Shown: positions 36,405 to 44,863, counted from the stretch's first letter. The stretch is 49,742 nucleotides of DNA from Actinomycetota bacterium (GCA_016870395.1 VGBT01000019.1:1-49742); one strand, 5' to 3'. Made by a program: numbers and translations. Notes: generated from the letters alone by a model not told the origin.

Positions 36405-37432
36405 AGCGGGCAGCAGTAGATCAGGTACACGGCGCTGATGCACGCGCCCTGTCCCGTTTGCTGGTTGATCGACGCTCGGCCGTCAGCGGAGACCAGCGCC
36501 GACGCGCCCTCGGTGTCGGGCGACACGGAGCCGTCGCCCGAGACCGTGCCCCCGTCGCTGGAGCCTCCCGACCCGCTGCCGTCCCCGGAGAGGTCCGTCG
36601 CGTCCTGCGCGCCGGCCGAGCTCGACGCCGAGAGACCGCCGGAGCTGACGGACTCGGACGCGCTCGGAGTTGTGGTGGTGGTCGTCGTGGTGGCCGGTAC
36701 CGGCCGACCGTCTGTGCCCAGTGAGCCGGGCACCGCGCTCGGCGCGCCGTCACTGGTGACCCGCCCGGAAGACTCGCGGTTCTGGCTCTTCGGCGGGCAC
36801 GGGAAGATGAGGCGGCGGCCCACGTCGATTCCATGGGGCGGCAAGGGGTCGACGTAGCCCTCGGCGAACACGCTGTCTTTGTACGAAAACGACTTGCGGC
36901 TCCAGCCGATCACCATGCGGCACTGGCGACCCGCGGCATTGGGACCGGTGACCTCCGGCAGCAGCAGCGCCCACGCGTTTTCACCCTTCTGGGTGAGCTG
37001 GGGGCATACGGCGGGGAACTTGAGGTCGATCGCGGGGTTGTCGCGCAGCCACTGCTCGATCGCGGGCGGCAGGCGGTCGACGCCGTGGAATATGTCCTCG
37101 CCGGTCTCGAAATCTTTGTAGGTCGGTCGCGTCGAGGGGTTGTGACCGGGAACGCCTTTGGGGATCACCGGCGGCCGACATCGCCCCGACGGCTTGATCA
37201 CGACGAAGTAGTAGTTGACGCATGGTTGTTCGGTGCCGTTGTTGGTCGTCGCGTACGCCACGCTGGAGCGGATCACCGGAGCGGCCCAGACGATGCCGGC
37301 CGCGACCGCTCCGCGCGCGAGCACCTCGCGTCTGGACAGGCCACCCCCTGTCGCTGAAACGTTCTCGCTCGACACCAGCTCGGCACCCCCAGAGCCAGGG
37401 TCCTCGAAAGGGCCGTGGCCGCCTGTTTCCAA
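36401..37432 (-). CDS. Tat-exported protein with Ser/Gly/Thr linker and Cys-rich C-terminus
   Basis: 343 aa by the TTG at 37432; GTG at 37375 is an alternative start. The twin-arginine motif SRREVLARG (about 33-41) and a hydrophobic stretch ending near VAYA form a Tat signal. Residues of about 66-215 are an unrecognised globular domain (GWSRKSFSYKDSVFAEGYV...). A Thr run and a Ser/Gly/Asp-rich low-complexity region then lead to ACISAVYLIYCCPL at the end. The terminal 14 residues are hydrophobic with three Cys. Function unknown. It is directly upstream of the UDP-sugar dehydrogenase with a GTGA overlap. Confidence 0.75.
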   Translation of the reverse strand: METGGHGPFEDPGSGGAELVSSENVSATGGGLSRREVLARGAVAAGIVWAAPVIRSSVAYATTNNGTEQPCVNYYFVVIKPSGRCRPPVIPKGVPGHNPSTRPTYKDFETGEDIFHGVDRLPPAIEQWLRDNPAIDLKFPAVCPQLTQKGENAWALLLPEVTGPNAAGRQCRMVIGWSRKSFSYKDSVFAEGYVDPLPPHGIDVGRRLIFPCPPKSQNRESSGRVTSDGAPSAVPGSLGTDGRPVPATTTTTTTTPSASESVSSGGLSASSSAGAQDATDLSGDGSGSGGSSDGGTVSGDGSVSPDTEGASALVSADGRASINQQTGQGACISAVYLIYCCPL

Positions 37433-37611
37433 CCGCTAGAAGATACCACCGCGCGCGCGAGGTCTTCTAGGGCCTCGGGCCCGGAATCCGGGCCTCGACC
37501 GAGTTCGGGCGACCCGACCCGTCGCCGAGGGCCCGTGCAGGCTGCTTTTCTGGCGGACTCGGGGCTGCCCCTGGCCTCCGGGCGCCAGATCACATAGCGC
37601 GCGATCAACCC

Positions 37612-37640
37612 TTGACCGCAGCGCCCGCCCGGGCTAGAAC
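37612..37640 (+). promoter_or_regulatory. Candidate promoter of the secreted-protein gene
   Basis: TTGACC (37612-37617) and TAGAAC (37635-37640) with a 17-base spacer. The -35 matches the consensus in five of six positions. Transcription would start near 37647, giving a leader of about 47 bases with a ribosome binding site AAGGGG. It is the best-looking promoter in the island. Confidence 0.5.
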
Positions 37641-37693
37641 GTTGTGCAGTCCACCGCTGGGGGGGGCTGTTTCTTACGCGAAGGGGCGTAGGC

Positions 37694-39628
37694 ATGCGAG
37701 CTAGATTCCGAAAGCTTCTTGTGGCAGGGGTGGTGGCAGCCCTCTCGGTGCCGGCGTTCGTTGCCGTCACGCCTAGTGTCAGCGGCGCTGCTCCGACCTG
37801 TGACTCGACGATGGCGCCGGTGGTGTTGGGCGGCCAGGGAGCTATGACGACCGGGTGTGTGACCGTGGCCGCCGATCTGTCGCAGAACCCGGTCATCTAC
37901 GACTACACGACCGCTCGTTGGCACCAGGGTGCGATCCGTGAGTTCTCGTCGTGCACGTGGACCGCGGGCTCGACCAACGTCACCTGTGGTGTCGCGCAGG
38001 GGGCTCCCGGAGGCGTTGGAGACGTCAACCACAGCGTGACCGGAGGGGTGGCGAGCGCTGCGACCACGACGCTGCCGGCCTCGTCGGACGGCATCGCTGG
38101 GCGCTCGTTCATCGTGAGCCACAACGGTGGCAACAACTGGACGCTGTCCCAGGCCGCCGTGAAGGCGAAGGTGGGCACCGGGAAGTTCTGGATCGACAAC
38201 ACGACGGCGCGCAGTGTCGGCATCTGCGCCGGCTCGCCGATCCCCGCCTGCACCAAGGGCCTGAACACCACCAACGGGTCGACCACGGTCACCGCGACCG
38301 ACGCGGCCACGGCGAACTTTATTTCGGGCGACGTCGGGTCCGGCATCTCCGGCGAGTGCATCCCGTCTGGCGCAACAATCCTCTCCGTCACGAACACGAC
38401 CCAGGTGACGATTTCGGCCCCGGCGGACTGCACTTCGAGTGCCAAGCCGGGCACGATCAACGGCGGCGTCGACTCGCCCAGCTCGGCTCGGGTCATCCAG
38501 GACGCCGCGTACTTGGCGGGCGACCCCACGCTCACGAGCGCGTCGGCGGTCTTCAGCAACGCCGACATAGGCCTGTACGTTAAGGGTACCGGGATCCCGG
38601 CGAACGCCTACATCCTGTCGGTCAACAGTGCGTCCTCGGTCGAGCTGTCGGTTTCGCCGACGGCCGGCACCAAGGACCCTGTGGCGACCACGATCCTGGG
38701 CACCCCCAACGGCGTCGTCCAGATCGGTCGGCCGTCCCTCACCGCACCGAAGGACGGCGACCAGGTGTCGTCGCTCCTGACGGTCATCAGCCTGACCCCG
38801 GCCTTCGTGCCGGGTTCGCGTGCCTGCGCGGCGAACGAGCCCTCGGGCTTCACCCTCGCCGGTGCCTGGTACAACCCGGGCAAGTTCCAGAAGATGTCGT
38901 TCCTGGGCGCGACGGTGCCCGACGTCTCCAACGCGATCGGCCAGATCGTGTTCAAGACGGCGGTTACGACTTTCGCGGCCTACGTTGTCCGTGACGCGCT
39001 CAACCTCTACAGAGTGGAGTTCCCGAACGTTCCGACCAGCCTCGCGAACTGCGCGGGTGGCTCCGTGGCTGCGGCTTACTCGTTCAACGGCTCGACCACC
39101 TCGCAGGGGGCTCTCGGCTTGGGCGTGGGCCGTCCGGGCACCGCGGTCGTTCGTGGGCTCGACGACACGGGTAACTCGAATGTGGTGTACAACAACTTCA
39201 AATACACCAACGAGGTCGTCAACGTGAACCCGAACGGCGCGACCAGCGGTACCTTCACGCTGAACGTGCCTGCGTGCGGCGGCACCACGACGGCGATCAA
39301 GTACAACGACAGCGCCACGAACGTCACCAAGGCGCTGCGGCTGACCAACGCCGGAGGTGGGCCGCCGCCTCCGGGTGGCTACCCGTGCTCCCTCAACGTC
39401 ACCGCAGTCGCTGCTCTCGGCGGCAGTTGGGACATCACCTTCTCGGGTGCGTTCAGGGGCGTCAACGTCGGCGCCATAACCGTCGCCGCGGACAACACAG
39501 CTGGTGGTGGTGGCGTGACCGTTTCAACGATCACGCAAGGCAGCACCGACGCAACGCTGACCGCCTCCGGGGACCCCTGCACAGTGGTCAACCCGGCGTT
39601 GACCACCTTCCCGTGCGGTCTGGGCTAG
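37694..39628 (+). CDS. Large secreted protein with internal repeats
   Basis: 644 aa with an N-terminal signal peptide (RKLLVAGVVAALSVPAFVAV...), cleaved probably after about residue 30. The mature chain is Thr/Ser/Gly/Ala-rich with several Cys. Two repeats resemble each other: about 215-260 (GSGISGECIPSGATILSVTN) and about 285-325 (YVKGTGIPANAYILSVNSAS). No catalytic motif or LPXTG is seen. Strong upstream promoter elements suggest high expression, so a surface-layer, adhesin-like or glycan-carrying protein is possible. AAGGGG lies 7 bases upstream of the ATG. Followed by tandem hairpins. Confidence 0.8.
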   Translation: MRARFRKLLVAGVVAALSVPAFVAVTPSVSGAAPTCDSTMAPVVLGGQGAMTTGCVTVAADLSQNPVIYDYTTARWHQGAIREFSSCTWTAGSTNVTCGVAQGAPGGVGDVNHSVTGGVASAATTTLPASSDGIAGRSFIVSHNGGNNWTLSQAAVKAKVGTGKFWIDNTTARSVGICAGSPIPACTKGLNTTNGSTTVTATDAATANFISGDVGSGISGECIPSGATILSVTNTTQVTISAPADCTSSAKPGTINGGVDSPSSARVIQDAAYLAGDPTLTSASAVFSNADIGLYVKGTGIPANAYILSVNSASSVELSVSPTAGTKDPVATTILGTPNGVVQIGRPSLTAPKDGDQVSSLLTVISLTPAFVPGSRACAANEPSGFTLAGAWYNPGKFQKMSFLGATVPDVSNAIGQIVFKTAVTTFAAYVVRDALNLYRVEFPNVPTSLANCAGGSVAAAYSFNGSTTSQGALGLGVGRPGTAVVRGLDDTGNSNVVYNNFKYTNEVVNVNPNGATSGTFTLNVPACGGTTTAIKYNDSATNVTKALRLTNAGGGPPPPGGYPCSLNVTAVAALGGSWDITFSGAFRGVNVGAITVAADNTAGGGGVTVSTITQGSTDATLTASGDPCTVVNPALTTFPCGLG

Positions 39629-39675
39629 TCGGTACGACCGTTTTCCCGGTTGCCAGCCGGGACGACATCATCGAC

Positions 39676-39743
39676 AGGAGGGGGACGGGCGCCAGCCCGT
39701 CCCCCTCCTCGCGTCCGGGCACGGGTGGGCCACCCGTGCCCGG
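39676..39743 (+). terminator. Two adjacent GC-rich hairpins after the secreted-protein gene
   Basis: Hairpin one: a perfect 15-bp stem (39676-39690 with 39695-39709) and a 4-base loop. Hairpin two: a 12-bp perfect stem (39715-39726 with 39732-39743), extendable inward. No T-run follows either. They lie 48 bases past the stop of 37694-39628 and before the next promoter, which fits a terminator or mRNA 3' end stabiliser. Confidence 0.6.
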
Positions 39744-39767
39744 GTGAAGCGCCGTCGAGCGGGGCAG

Positions 39768-39773
39768 TACAAT
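39768..39773 (+). promoter_or_regulatory. Candidate -10 element, probably leaderless transcript
   Basis: TACAAT lies with 8 bases between it and the ATG at 39782, so transcription would begin at or within 1-2 bases of the start codon. No clear -35 is present and no ribosome binding site is needed if the mRNA is leaderless, which is common in actinobacteria. Confidence 0.4.
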
Positions 39774-39781
39774 TCGCCGCT

Positions 39782-40405
39782 ATGCGTCGCTCCCGAACAC
39801 GTTTTCCGCTCCGATTCGCCGCACTGCTGGCAAGCATCGTCGTGCTCGCGGGCGTGCTCGTTCCGGGTGCTGCGCACGCCGACGAGATCATGCCCGGGGT
39901 CGACGTGCTCAGCGTGACGGTCACGGGTCCGGGTCTCGCCGAGCCGGTCCGCATGACCGACGAGGATGCAGCGACGTTCATGAAGGGGCTGGTGGGCGGC
40001 GGGGTTTTCGTGCCCGAGATCGAGCGCCCGCCCGAGGACGCGAAGATCTACACCGCGCGCTATGAGACGATGGTGAAGGACAACCCGGGCAAGGGCAAGA
40101 TCCTCTTCGCCTGGGACGGGACGAGCGGGTGGGTGTCGGGGGAGGGGCTGCTCGAGAAGCGCCAGTACATGATCGCCGGGACGGCCACCGTCGAGGCGAT
40201 GGCCGACGTGCTTGCCCAGGTCCAAGACCACCCCGGTCAAGACCCCGCGTCGAACGATGCCGCGTCGAGCTCGCAGGACGCCGACGACGACGGGTTCGGC
40301 CTCGCGCCTGTCGAGCTCGGAATCGGCGTCGCGGTGGCGGTGATCCTGGTCGGATGGGTCGTCTGGCTCCTGATGCGGCGCCGACGGGCGAGCCCCACCG
40401 GGTGA
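39782..40405 (+). CDS. Exported protein with C-terminal membrane anchor, unknown function
   Basis: 207 aa. A signal peptide ([23 protein letters not shown]) is followed by an extracellular domain of about 120 residues, an acidic Ser/Asp linker, one TM helix ([18 protein letters not shown]) and a basic stop-transfer tail RRRR. No LPXTG is visible. The ATG at 39782 is the start; the longer upstream frame passes through the terminator hairpins and is not real. Its stop overlaps the rfbA GTG. Function unknown. Confidence 0.75.
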   Translation: MRRSRTRFPLRFAALLASIVVLAGVLVPGAAHADEIMPGVDVLSVTVTGPGLAEPVRMTDEDAATFMKGLVGGGVFVPEIERPPEDAKIYTARYETMVKDNPGKGKILFAWDGTSGWVSGEGLLEKRQYMIAGTATVEAMADVLAQVQDHPGQDPASNDAASSSQDADDDGFGLAPVELGIGVAVAVILVGWVVWLLMRRRRASPTG

Positions 40406-41274
40406 GAGGCATCGTCCTCGCCGGCGGCTCCGGCAGCCGGCTGGCCCCGATCACGACGGCGATCTGCAAGCAGCTCCTGCCCGTGTACGACAAGCCGATG
40501 ATCTACTACCCGATCTCGACGCTGATGATCGCCGGGATCCGGGAGATCCTTGTGATCTCTACCCCGGAGGACGTCGGCCGCTTCGAACGCATGCTCGGCG
40601 ACGGCAGCCGGTGGGGGTGCACCTTCAGCTACGCGGCCCAGCACGAGCCCGAGGGCCTGGCCCAGGCCTTCGTGATCGGCGAGGAGTTCGTCGGCGACGA
40701 TCGGGTGGCTCTGGTGCTGGGCGACAACATCTTCCACGGCACACAGCTGCGGGAGCGCCTCACCGAGGCTGTCGCCGCGCCGGGCAGCACCGTGTTCGCT
40801 TACCACGTCGCGGATCCGCAACGCTACGGAGTGATCGAGTTCGACGCCGAGCGCCGACCGATCGCGATCGTCGAGAAGCCCTCGTCGCCGCGTTCGTCGT
40901 TCGCGGTACCCGGGCTGTACTTCTTCGACGCCGACGTGATCGAGATCGCCAAGACGGTGGGAAAGAGCGCCCGCGGCGAGTACGAGATCACCGACGTCAT
41001 CAACGCATACCTCGACGCGGGTCGACTGCACGTCAACGTGCTCGACCGGGGCACCGCGTGGCTCGACACCGGGACGTTCCCGTCGCTGATGCAGGCCGGC
41101 CAGTTCGTGCAGGTGGTGGAGGAGCGCCAGGGACTCAAGGTGGGCTGTCCCGAGGAGGTCGCCTGGCGTGAGGGCTTTATTGACGACCACCAGCTGCGGA
41201 CCTTGGCCGAGCCCCTGATGCGCAGCGGCTACGGCAGCTACCTCGTCGGCTTGCTAGCCGAGGAGCACCGCTGA
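40402..41274 (+). CDS. rfbA: Glucose-1-phosphate thymidylyltransferase
   Basis: RmlA/RfbA (290 aa) makes dTDP-glucose from glucose-1-phosphate and dTTP, the first step toward dTDP-rhamnose and other dTDP-6-deoxysugars. Motifs: [44 protein letters not shown] and [18 protein letters not shown]. The start is the GTG at 40402 (GTGA overlap). rfbB, rfbC and rfbD are not in the window, so the rest of the pathway must be elsewhere or the product is used otherwise. Confidence 0.95.
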   Translation: MRGIVLAGGSGSRLAPITTAICKQLLPVYDKPMIYYPISTLMIAGIREILVISTPEDVGRFERMLGDGSRWGCTFSYAAQHEPEGLAQAFVIGEEFVGDDRVALVLGDNIFHGTQLRERLTEAVAAPGSTVFAYHVADPQRYGVIEFDAERRPIAIVEKPSSPRSSFAVPGLYFFDADVIEIAKTVGKSARGEYEITDVINAYLDAGRLHVNVLDRGTAWLDTGTFPSLMQAGQFVQVVEERQGLKVGCPEEVAWREGFIDDHQLRTLAEPLMRSGYGSYLVGLLAEEHR

Positions 41275-41304
41275 GGCCGCGACCGCCGCGCGCGACCGCC
41301 CCTC

Positions 41305-41310
41305 TATCGT
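41305..41310 (+). promoter_or_regulatory. Candidate -10 element before the anchored protein gene
   Basis: TATCGT with 6 bases between it and the ATG at 41317, again the spacing of a leaderless transcript. No convincing -35 at 16-18 bases upstream. Confidence 0.3.
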
Positions 41311-41316
41311 TGCCCC

Positions 41317-41991
41317 ATGACCGACGAGCCGACCGACGACCCGAACCCCACCGAGCCCCTCGCAGGGGTGCAAGGCGAGGACCTGCTCCCGTCGATGCCC
41401 GGCGGGCGGCGGGCCCCACGGCGCCGTTGGACAGGGCGCGGTTGGACCCGCCGGCGGTGGTCGATCGTCGCCGGGCTGCTCGGTGCGCTGGTCCTCGTCG
41501 TCGCGCTTCTGGTGGCGGTCGGCGGCTCGGGCGGCGAGGACGGGGCCGCCGCCGAGCGGGATCGGGCCGAGGACGCCACGTCGACGAGCACCCGGCACGT
41601 TTCGAAGACCTCCTCCACGACCGAGGCGGGACCGCGGACCACCACGACCACCATCGACCTCGATGCGATCCCGTCCGAGCCCGCCACGGTGCCGACGCTG
41701 CCCGACCCGGATGCAGCGGCGGCCAAGATCGGGCTGAGCACGGTCAGCTGTGACTGGGACAAGGGCTCGGCGCTGCTGCGCAGCGCCGGCACCCTGACCA
41801 ACGCGAACGCGGACAGCTATCGGGTGGGGGTGGCGGTCACCTGGTACGCCAGAGAGGGCAGCGAGCTCACCGGGGCCGCCGATCAGTGGTTCGTGGACCC
41901 GGGTGAGTCCCTGGAGTGGGAGCTCACGAACGGCTGGGACGAGGCCCCGTCCGGGCTGCGCTGCGAGGCGAGCCTCGAGGTCCTGCTCTGA
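41317..41991 (+). CDS. Membrane-anchored extracytoplasmic protein, unknown function
   Basis: 224 aa. An acidic then Arg-rich cytosolic N-terminus precedes one TM helix ([20 protein letters not shown]). A Thr/Ser linker ([15 protein letters not shown]) leads to a compact C-terminal domain with two Cys ([10 protein letters not shown]...LRCEASL) that resembles small beta-sandwich domains of the FxLYD type. Not recognised beyond that. It lies between rfbA and infA, the last gene of the island. Confidence 0.7.
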   Translation: MTDEPTDDPNPTEPLAGVQGEDLLPSMPGGRRAPRRRWTGRGWTRRRWSIVAGLLGALVLVVALLVAVGGSGGEDGAAAERDRAEDATSTSTRHVSKTSSTTEAGPRTTTTTIDLDAIPSEPATVPTLPDPDAAAAKIGLSTVSCDWDKGSALLRSAGTLTNANADSYRVGVAVTWYAREGSELTGAADQWFVDPGESLEWELTNGWDEAPSGLRCEASLEVLL

Positions 41992-42039
41992 CCCGGGATT
42001 TGCCGGATTTCCCTCGCCGGCGGCGTCCGTGTAGCCTGC

Positions 42040-42324
42040 TTGGTCGCCCTCGTAGTACCTCGGCGTGCCTCGCGCGCGCCCCGACCGTGGTGGTGCACCG
42101 TAGCCAAGCCCAAGGACGACACGATCCTCGTGGAGGGGACGGTCATCGAGCCGCTCCCCAACGCGATGTTCCGCGTCGAACTCGAGAACGGCCACAAGGT
42201 GTTGGCCCACATCTCCGGGAAGATGCGCATGCACTACATCCGCATCCTGCCCGGCGACAAGGTCCAGGTCGAGCTCACACCGTACGACCTGAGCCGCGGC
42301 CGCATCACGTACCGCTACAAGTAG
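42040..42324 (+). CDS. infA: Translation initiation factor IF-1, start codon problematic
   Basis: IF-1 OB fold: [40 protein letters not shown] and RGRITYRYK are diagnostic. Relatives begin with Met-Ala-Lys. Here the codon in the Met position (42100-42102) is GTA. The only canonical upstream start in frame is TTG at 42040, which would add 20 unconserved, Arg/Trp-rich residues and give 94 aa rather than about 74. The next canonical start, GTG at 42130, would cut the first beta strand. Coordinates follow the TTG. TAGCCT (42032-42037) may be a -10, in which case the mRNA could start after the TTG. Confidence 0.85.
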   Translation: MVALVVPRRASRAPRPWWCTVAKPKDDTILVEGTVIEPLPNAMFRVELENGHKVLAHISGKMRMHYIRILPGDKVQVELTPYDLSRGRITYRYK

Positions 42325-42350
42325 TCACCGAAGATCGAGAAGGCCCCGCG

Positions 42351-42464
42351 TTGAAGGTCCGTCCATCGGTCAAGAAGATGTGTGAGAAGTGCAAGGTGAT
42401 CCGCCGTCACGGTTCGGTGCGGGTCATCTGCGAGAACCCGCGCCACAAGCAGCGCCAGGGCTAG
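42351..42464 (+). CDS. rpmJ: 50S ribosomal protein L36
   Basis: L36 (37 aa) with a TTG start. [20 protein letters not shown] and C11, C14, C27 and H32 form the zinc-ribbon of the C+ type. It lies between infA and rpsM in the standard order, 26 bases after infA and 9 bases before rpsM. Confidence 0.95.
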   Translation: MKVRPSVKKMCEKCKVIRRHGSVRVICENPRHKQRQG

Positions 42465-42473
42465 GAGAACCCG

Positions 42474-42851
42474 TTGGCTCGAATCGCCGGTGTCGACATC
42501 CCCCGCGAGAAGCGGTTGGAGATCTCGCTCACCTATATCTTCGGCATCGGTCGCTCGACGGCCAAGCTCGTCTGCGAGCAGACCGGCCTTTCACCCGATA
42601 CCCGCGTGCGCGACCTCACCGAGGAAGAGGTGGCCCAGCTCCGGTCGTTCATCGACGCGAACCTCAAGATCGAGGGTGACCTGCGGCGCGAGGTCTCGGG
42701 GCACATCAAGCGCAAGATGGAGATCGGCACGTACCAGGGGGTCCGCCACCGACGCGGCCTCCCGGTGCGGGGCCAGCGGACGCGCACCAACGCGCGGACG
42801 CGCAAGGGACCGAAGAAGACCGTCGCGGGCAAGAAGAAGGCCCGGAAGTAG
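42474..42851 (+). CDS. rpsM: 30S ribosomal protein S13
   Basis: S13 (125 aa), head protein contacting tRNA and forming bridges to the 50[21 protein letters not shown] fixes the TTG start at 42474, with AGGAG upstream. [19 protein letters not shown] is the conserved C-terminal segment. Confidence 0.97.
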   Translation: MARIAGVDIPREKRLEISLTYIFGIGRSTAKLVCEQTGLSPDTRVRDLTEEEVAQLRSFIDANLKIEGDLRREVSGHIKRKMEIGTYQGVRHRRGLPVRGQRTRTNARTRKGPKKTVAGKKKARK

Positions 42852-42858
42852 GGGAACG

Positions 42859-43257
42859 GTGGCGAAACCAGCAGCAGGCGGACGTAGGCCGCGACGTCGT
42901 GAGCGCAAGAACGTCACGCACGGCATCGCGCACATCAAGTCGTCCTTCAACAACACGATCATCACCATCTCCGACCAGCAGGGCAACACGCTCGCCTGGG
43001 CTTCGTCGGGCAACGTGGGCTTCAAGGGCTCCCGTAAGAGCACGCCGTTCGCGGCGCAGCTCGCGGCCGAGACCGCGGCCCGCCGCGCCATGGAGCACGG
43101 CGTCCGCCGGGTCGACGTGGTGGTGAAGGGTCCCGGGTCGGGTCGGGAGACCGCGATCCGCTCCATCCAGAACACCGGCATCGAGGTGCTCGGCATCAAG
43201 GACATCACCCCGATCCCGCACAACGGATGCCGCCCTCCCAAGAGGAGACGCGTGTAA
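42859..43257 (+). CDS. rpsK: 30S ribosomal protein S11
   Basis: S11 (132 aa), platform protein near the Shine-Dalgarno duplex. [20 protein letters not shown] and [16 protein letters not shown] are diagnostic. GTG start with GGGGAAC upstream. Its TAA shares one base with the rpsD ATG. Confidence 0.97.
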   Translation: MAKPAAGGRRPRRRERKNVTHGIAHIKSSFNNTIITISDQQGNTLAWASSGNVGFKGSRKSTPFAAQLAAETAARRAMEHGVRRVDVVVKGPGSGRETAIRSIQNTGIEVLGIKDITPIPHNGCRPPKRRRV

Positions 43258-43880
43258 TGGCTCGTTACACCGGGGCGGTGTGCCGCCTCTGCCGCCGTGA
43301 GCGCATGAAGCTGTTCCTCAAGGGCGCCAAGTGCGACACGATGCGTTGCCCGATCGAGCGGAGGCCCTACCCGCCGGGCATCCACGGCCGCGGCCGCATC
43401 CGCGAGAGCGAGTACATGCTCCAGCTGCGCGAGAAGCAGAAGGCGCGTCGCATCTACGGGCTGCTCGAGAAGCAGTTCCGCAACACGTATGCCGAGGCCG
43501 CAGCCCAGTCGGGCATCACCGGCGAGAACCTGCTGCGCATGCTCGAGCAGCGCATCGACAACGTGGTGTTCCGCGCCGGCTTCGCGTCGAGCCGCAATCA
43601 GGCCCGCCAGTGGGTGCGCCACGGGCACGTGCTCGTGAACGGCAAGCGGGTCACCATTCCCAGCTACAAGGTGCGCAAGGACGACGTGGTCGAGATGGCT
43701 CCCAGGGCCAAGGCGATGATCGTGCTGCGCCACAACCTCGACACCATCGACCGCGCCGTGCCCATGTGGCTCGAGGTGGTCGGCGCCGACGCGAAGGCGA
43801 CCGTGCGCGACCTGCCGCTGCGCGAGCAGATCGACGTGCCCGTGCGCGAGCAGCTCATCGTCGAGCTCTACTCCAAGTAA
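43257..43880 (+). CDS. rpsD: 30S ribosomal protein S4, zinc-binding form
   Basis: S4 (207 aa), primary 16S rRNA binder and, in E. coli, repressor of the alpha operon. C9, C12, C26 and C31 make it the C+ form. The S4 domain includes RIDNVVFRAGFASSRNQARQ. The start is the ATG at 43257. A 44-base spacer with competing hairpins leads to rpoA. Confidence 0.97.
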   Translation: MARYTGAVCRLCRRERMKLFLKGAKCDTMRCPIERRPYPPGIHGRGRIRESEYMLQLREKQKARRIYGLLEKQFRNTYAEAAAQSGITGENLLRMLEQRIDNVVFRAGFASSRNQARQWVRHGHVLVNGKRVTIPSYKVRKDDVVEMAPRAKAMIVLRHNLDTIDRAVPMWLEVVGADAKATVRDLPLREQIDVPVREQLIVELYSK

Positions 43881-43908
43881 CGCCCGTCTCTCCGGGCGCG
43901 TGCGCCCG
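43881..43908 (+). promoter_or_regulatory. Mutually exclusive hairpins before rpoA
   Basis: CGGGCG (43893-43898) can pair with CGCCCG upstream (43881-43886, 6-base loop) or with CGCCCG downstream (43903-43908, 4-base loop), but not both. The downstream fold ends 16 bases before the rpoA ATG, close to its ribosome binding site (GAGGAAG). This geometry allows a translational switch; function is inferred. Confidence 0.4.
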
Positions 43909-43924
43909 TCTGCGAGGAAGCTTC

Positions 43925-44863
43925 ATGCTCATCATCCAGCGTCCCGAGATCGAGGCCGACGAGCCGCAGGGCGACGTCCAGCGGTTCACCATCTCGCCGC
44001 TCGAGCCCGGGTTCGGGCACACGCTCGGCAACAGCTTGCGCCGCACGCTGCTGTCGTCTATCCCCGGTGCCGCAGTCACCCAGGTGCGCTTCGACGACGC
44101 GCTTCACGAGTTCGAAACGATCTCGGGCGTGAAGGAAGACGTCACCGACATCATCCTGAACCTCAAGGACCTGGTGCTCGTCTGCGTCTCCGACGAGCCG
44201 GTCGCGCTGCGCCTCGACGTGCGCGGGCCCACCGAGGTCACCGCGGGCGACATCCAGACCACCTCCGACGTGGAGATCCTCAATCCCGAGCTCCACATCG
44301 CCTCGGTCAACGAGAAGGGCCGACTCGCGCTCGACCTCACCGTGGAGCAGGGCCGCGGCTACGCGTCGGCGGAGAAGACCAAGAACGCGGGCGCGCCGAT
44401 CGGCGTCATCCCCGTCGACGCGATCTTCTCGCCCGTGCGCCGGGTGAGCTTCGACATCGAGCCCACCCGCGTGGAGCAGGCCACCAACTACGACAGGCTC
44501 GGCCTCGAGATCGAGACCGACGGCTCGATCTCCCCGCGTGACGCGCTCGCCTCGGCTGGCGCGACGCTGCGTGGGCTCCTCGGCCTGGTCGCGGATCTCA
44601 ACGAGGCCCAGGAGGGCCTGGAGCTCGGCGAGGTCTCGCCGGTCACGGCGACGTCGCCCGATCTCGAGCTGCCCATCGAGGAGCTCGACCTGTCGGAACG
44701 CCCGCGCAACTGCCTCAAACGTGCTCGGGTCGACACGATCGGACAACTCGTCGCCAAGACCGAGGACGACCTGCTCGCGATCACCAACTTCGGCCAGAAG
44801 AGCCTCGACGAGGTCACCCAGAAGCTCGACGAGCGCGGCCTGTCGCTGCGCATCAAGGGCTGA
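43925..44863 (+). CDS. rpoA: RNA polymerase alpha subunit
   Basis: Alpha (312 aa) nucleates RNA polymerase assembly. The N-terminal domain has [20 protein letters not shown] and [20 protein letters not shown]. The C-terminal domain has [20 protein letters not shown] and [15 protein letters not shown], which bind UP elements and activators. The start is the ATG at 43925 ([10 protein letters not shown]). Confidence 0.98.
   Translation: MLIIQRPEIEADEPQGDVQRFTISPLEPGFGHTLGNSLRRTLLSSIPGAAVTQVRFDDALHEFETISGVKEDVTDIILNLKDLVLVCVSDEPVALRLDVRGPTEVTAGDIQTTSDVEILNPELHIASVNEKGRLALDLTVEQGRGYASAEKTKNAGAPIGVIPVDAIFSPVRRVSFDIEPTRVEQATNYDRLGLEIETDGSISPRDALASAGATLRGLLGLVADLNEAQEGLELGEVSPVTATSPDLELPIEELDLSERPRNCLKRARVDTIGQLVAKTEDDLLAITNFGQKSLDEVTQKLDERGLSLRIKG

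Noticed and set aside
35175-36419. 414-codon plus-strand frame opposite the UDP-sugar dehydrogenase
   Set aside because: Antisense shadow; the dehydrogenase motifs lie on the minus strand.
37415-37597. 60-codon plus-strand frame considered as a precursor peptide for the PqqD/HprK cassette
   Set aside because: It starts inside the antisense of the Tat gene, has no leader/core pattern or ribosome binding site, and lies far from the cassette.
39650-39781. Upstream extension of the 39782 gene
   Set aside because: Its codons run through the two terminator-like hairpins and precede the signal peptide; the ATG at 39782 with its -10 element is a better start.
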